Positions 61,585-64,000 of a stretch of 64,000 nucleotides of DNA are shown in pieces. The translations under genes and the position numbers were made by a program. The stretch covers positions 186,001-250,000 of the forward strand of contig NZ_PYWK01000002.1 in assembly GCF_003049645.1 (NCBI RefSeq), written 5' to 3'. This stretch comes from Metasolibacillus fluoroglycofenilyticus (GTDB lineage: Bacteria; Bacillota; Bacilli; Bacillales_A; Planococcaceae). Position 1 is the first letter of the stretch. Every line of letters begins with the position of its first letter. Under the pieces are notes generated by a model. The model searched no databases, was not told the origin of the DNA, and saw only the letters and a list, made by a program, of their open reading frames with translations.

Positions 61585-63615
61585 TCAATCCTCAATATTT
61601 AGGAGTAACTGCACTTTCTGAGCTAATCTTATAAATACATCCGGAGAATTAGCTTTTAATACATCATCATTTAAATTATTTAGTGCTTGCAAGTGGGTCA
61701 CAGGCTTCCCTCTTGTCAGGAAGAAATAACTATACCAGATCATTAATTCCTTTTGCTCTTTAGTATAAGTTTGCCCATCTCCACCGTTTTTCTTTAAGGC
61801 CCTCTTAACATCACTTTCAATTCTTTCTTGGTAAGCTAAAGTTTGCTTTTCCGCTTCATTTAATTCATGAATTCGCTTTTGCTTCTGGTCCTTATCTATT
61901 TGAATTACTGGTCCTTCATTTGTTTCTAAAGTCTCTAAATAAGCATCTAGAAATCTTTCTAACATTAAGAAATCGATATCTAATGGGGATGAGAAGTACA
62001 CATTATATTTTTCAAGCATTGTTGTCCAGGAATCGATAACATCATCACTCCATTGATGCATCTTTTCAAAATCTTCATCAGACAATATTCCTCCGCCTTT
62101 AAGAGCTAAAATTTCACTACTATTAACACCATTCTTAATAAGTTGCTTAATAGCATATTTAACTCTTCCCATACCACCTCCTTCTCTTTCTCTATCTAAA
62201 TCTAATAATGTAATATTGGGTATTTTTAATTGATTTAAAAGTTTCCAAAAATGATTTACATGTCGACCGCCTAAAGGAACTACAGATATACCAACTGTGT
62301 CTAAGTGATCCATATATAAACTAAGGAATTTTGGTATTAAAATTTCCTCACTATCGCCTTCTCCTAATACAACTAATGATGAAAAATACAATTCTGGATA
62401 AGCTTTAATCGCTTCTTTAACATATTTATAGGATTCATCCTGTTTGTCAGGTAAAGTAATTTCCTTTGCAATAGTTGTCCCATTTTCAACTCTTAAATGA
62501 CGTATTTCTGTAGGATCAATACGTTTAATAATAGATGGGCTATGAGAAGTTAACATTACTTGAGAATTATTTCTACTACGTATATTATTTAATTTTTTTA
62601 TAACCTTACCTAAAAGATGTGGACTCACATGATTTTCTGGCTCTTCAACTAATATAAGCGTTAATGCCGGTGGATCAATATTTAATATTCGTTCATCTTC
62701 AGCAACTCTAGTCTTTATTTCCATTATTGCTTCTTTTTCTAATTCTAATAGAGAGTCTATTAACGTTAAATAAAATAGAGATTTTAATCCATCACCTAGT
62801 TCATCTACCTTAAATGCTTTTTCTGTATGTGTCGGAGTAAATTCTACTTCTAACTTTTTTAATATATTTTCCAAATCACTACTACCAAACTTTATATTAG
62901 CTATATTGTATCTATGATCATTATGATAATTTTTCCATTGAGTAGAAATTATATCTTTTACTCTTGATACTCCAGATTGATTTGCTACTTCCTCATCTAG
63001 TTCGCGGATTTTAGCATTTATATTTTCTTTATCAGAGTCTTTCCAATTTATTTGGGTTAGAATTCTCCATAATATCGTCCCAGTAGCATTTTTCAATTGT
63101 TCAGATGGATTTCTAACTGCTGGAATATAAATAACTTGTATCTTATCTCTATCATGAGCTGAAATTGGTTTAAGTCCGTCTTCCCCTCTATTCACAACAT
63201 AATGGAACTTATAATCGATTATTCCTTCGGGAGAACTTCCTTTTTCATAACTCGCATCTAAACGTATAACAATATATGGATTTCCACCGGGTTGTTCTAC
63301 TCTAAAGCTTTCAAAATATTGAGCAATTCCATAATCATCCTCTTCTGCCCCTTCACCATCCTCATCAAAAAATTCAAAGTGAGCTTCTATGTAAAATTTA
63401 TTTTCCATAATTTCTTCTGAAGTTTTATCTAAAGGAATATGAAAATCAGATTTAGTTATTTTAGAGTTTCCAAACATCTTTTGCAGCGCACTCAATACAG
63501 TAGTTTTTCCTGAACTGTTATGACCTATAAAGGCTGTTAAATCTGAAATATGAATTATTGTGTCAGTTGGTCCAAAACTGCGGTAATTATTTAATACTAG
63601 TTTAGTTAATTTCAT
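61585..63615 (-). CDS. gajA: OLD-family ATPase/TOPRIM nuclease, GajA-like
   Basis: A 676-residue class 2 OLD protein. An N-terminal ABC-type ATPase has Walker A FIGHNSSGKTTVLSAL (about 30-45), then a signature-like helix and Walker B LILVEEPENHVSPH, with the switch His in LTSHSPSIIK. The C-terminal TOPRIM domain has VVLGEGDSEEILIPKFL (catalytic Glu) and TLLDLDRERE (DxD). The family nicks DNA when nucleotide levels fall. ATG 63615 follows AAAGGGA. Larger than the prototype GajA (578), so it may be a distinct Gabija subtype. Confidence 0.88.
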   Translation of the reverse strand: MKLTKLVLNNYRSFGPTDTIIHISDLTAFIGHNSSGKTTVLSALQKMFGNSKITKSDFHIPLDKTSEEIMENKFYIEAHFEFFDEDGEGAEEDDYGIAQYFESFRVEQPGGNPYIVIRLDASYEKGSSPEGIIDYKFHYVVNRGEDGLKPISAHDRDKIQVIYIPAVRNPSEQLKNATGTILWRILTQINWKDSDKENINAKIRELDEEVANQSGVSRVKDIISTQWKNYHNDHRYNIANIKFGSSDLENILKKLEVEFTPTHTEKAFKVDELGDGLKSLFYLTLIDSLLELEKEAIMEIKTRVAEDERILNIDPPALTLILVEEPENHVSPHLLGKVIKKLNNIRSRNNSQVMLTSHSPSIIKRIDPTEIRHLRVENGTTIAKEITLPDKQDESYKYVKEAIKAYPELYFSSLVVLGEGDSEEILIPKFLSLYMDHLDTVGISVVPLGGRHVNHFWKLLNQLKIPNITLLDLDREREGGGMGRVKYAIKQLIKNGVNSSEILALKGGGILSDEDFEKMHQWSDDVIDSWTTMLEKYNVYFSSPLDIDFLMLERFLDAYLETLETNEGPVIQIDKDQKQKRIHELNEAEKQTLAYQERIESDVKRALKKNGGDGQTYTKEQKELMIWYSYFFLTRGKPVTHLQALNNLNDDVLKANSPDVFIRLAQKVQLLLNIED

Positions 63616-64000
63616 ACAAATCCCTTTCTCTTTACATTTTATTGATTTCAATTAAGGCATGGCTCCTATTTCAATTGTAAAATACAGAAGTTGCAGGAAT
63701 TGATCTATTCCCATTTTTCCCCTTATTCCACTTCGACTTCTAAATCCCATGTATCAGCAGCAAACCCTGCATAGATGTAGAATTTTTTACAAGTCATATA
63801 TACTTTCCGTACTAAAATTCGCTTCTAATTAATAACCGTTTGGTAGTTGCTTAGCGCTACGCATACCTAGATTTTTCTACAGAAATTAATTGTATTTAAA
63901 AGTTCCTGGTAGTAGGTAAAATTACGTTGTAAATGAACATAATTCTATGTGCTAATACTTCTTTCCAAACCTTCACCTTAATAGTCTCATCACCTATAAA
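63616..64000. other. Upstream region of gajA, no clear gene
   Basis: A minus-strand frame of 24 codons at 63728-63799 (MTCKKFYIYAGFAADTWDLE and four more residues) looks protein-like and could be the end of a lost gene. Otherwise AT-rich sequence to the window edge. Confidence 0.35.

Noticed and set aside
59739..63615. Calling the nuclease-helicase pair Septu or a RecBCD-like repair set
   Set aside because: The TOPRIM domain and UvrD partner fit class 2 OLD/Gabija. No HNH domain or RecB nuclease motif is seen.

Overview
The window reads as the chromosome of a low-GC, aerobic Bacillales species of the Lysinibacillus/Solibacillus (Planococcaceae) type. This rests on AT-rich codon use, strong AGGAGG ribosome binding sites, GTG/TTG starts, and Bacillus-like gene sets (mtlARFD, OpuC-type ABC importer, catDE-like pair, ResA/CcdA proteins, an S-box leader). 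This is inference; no rRNA or marker gene is present. Intergenic DNA is unusually rich in dispersed palindromic repeats, at least four families.

Layout. 1-6.0 kb: two chemoreceptors flank a DUF2207 membrane protein. 6.4-12.9 kb: a three-gene amidohydrolase/carbamoylase/diaminopropionate ammonia-lyase operon, divergent from an AraC regulator, then a TetR regulator and a zinc-type alcohol dehydrogenase. 13.3-14.5 kb: a small CRP-like fragment plus a siderophore-esterase-like hydrolase behind a promoter with a near-perfect Fur box and two Fnr/Crp-type palindromes. 14.6-17.0 kb: TetR regulator and two paralogous SDRs. 17.2-20.9 kb: an electrophile/quinone-type cluster (NAD(P)-binding reductase, LLM flavin enzyme, CatE-like dioxygenase, frameshifted DoxX/CatD) with a divergent one-cysteine HxlR regulator. 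21.1-31.2 kb: an iron alcohol dehydrogenase; an operon homologous to E. coli ygcW-ygcU-ygcE (SDR, AGPS-like FAD oxidase, FGGY kinase); and, divergent, an OpuC-type ABC importer with an IclR regulator. The two divergent promoters each carry the same 15-bp palindrome at the same distance, so I read the whole region as one catabolic regulon of unknown substrate. The ygcW-side leader contains three exact 150-bp tandem repeats with conserved RNA-like hairpins. This is the best candidate for an undescribed system.

32.0-39.5 kb: an XRE regulator; a SAM-I riboswitch controlling a cyclase-family hydrolase; and a thiol-redox cluster (glutaredoxin, AhpD-like, OsmC-like, two TlpA/ResA thioredoxins, CcdA, a membrane protein, an orphan response regulator) behind a promoter with CsoR/CstR-type operators. 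39.5-46.9 kb: a complete mannitol PTS operon mtlA-mtlR-mtlF-mtlD running into ptsH-ptsI, with two cre sites at its promoter. 47.5 kb: a Nudix hydrolase.

48.1-63.7 kb is a defence island: a complete type I-C CRISPR-Cas system (cas3-cas5c-cas8c-cas7-cas4-cas1-cas2, a short six-repeat array, and a clear internal start for Cas11c), then decayed genes and repeats, then a Gabija-like pair (OLD-family ATPase/TOPRIM nuclease plus UvrD-like helicase). Gene decay, repeat insertions and poor coding density between the two defence systems suggest a turnover hotspot.
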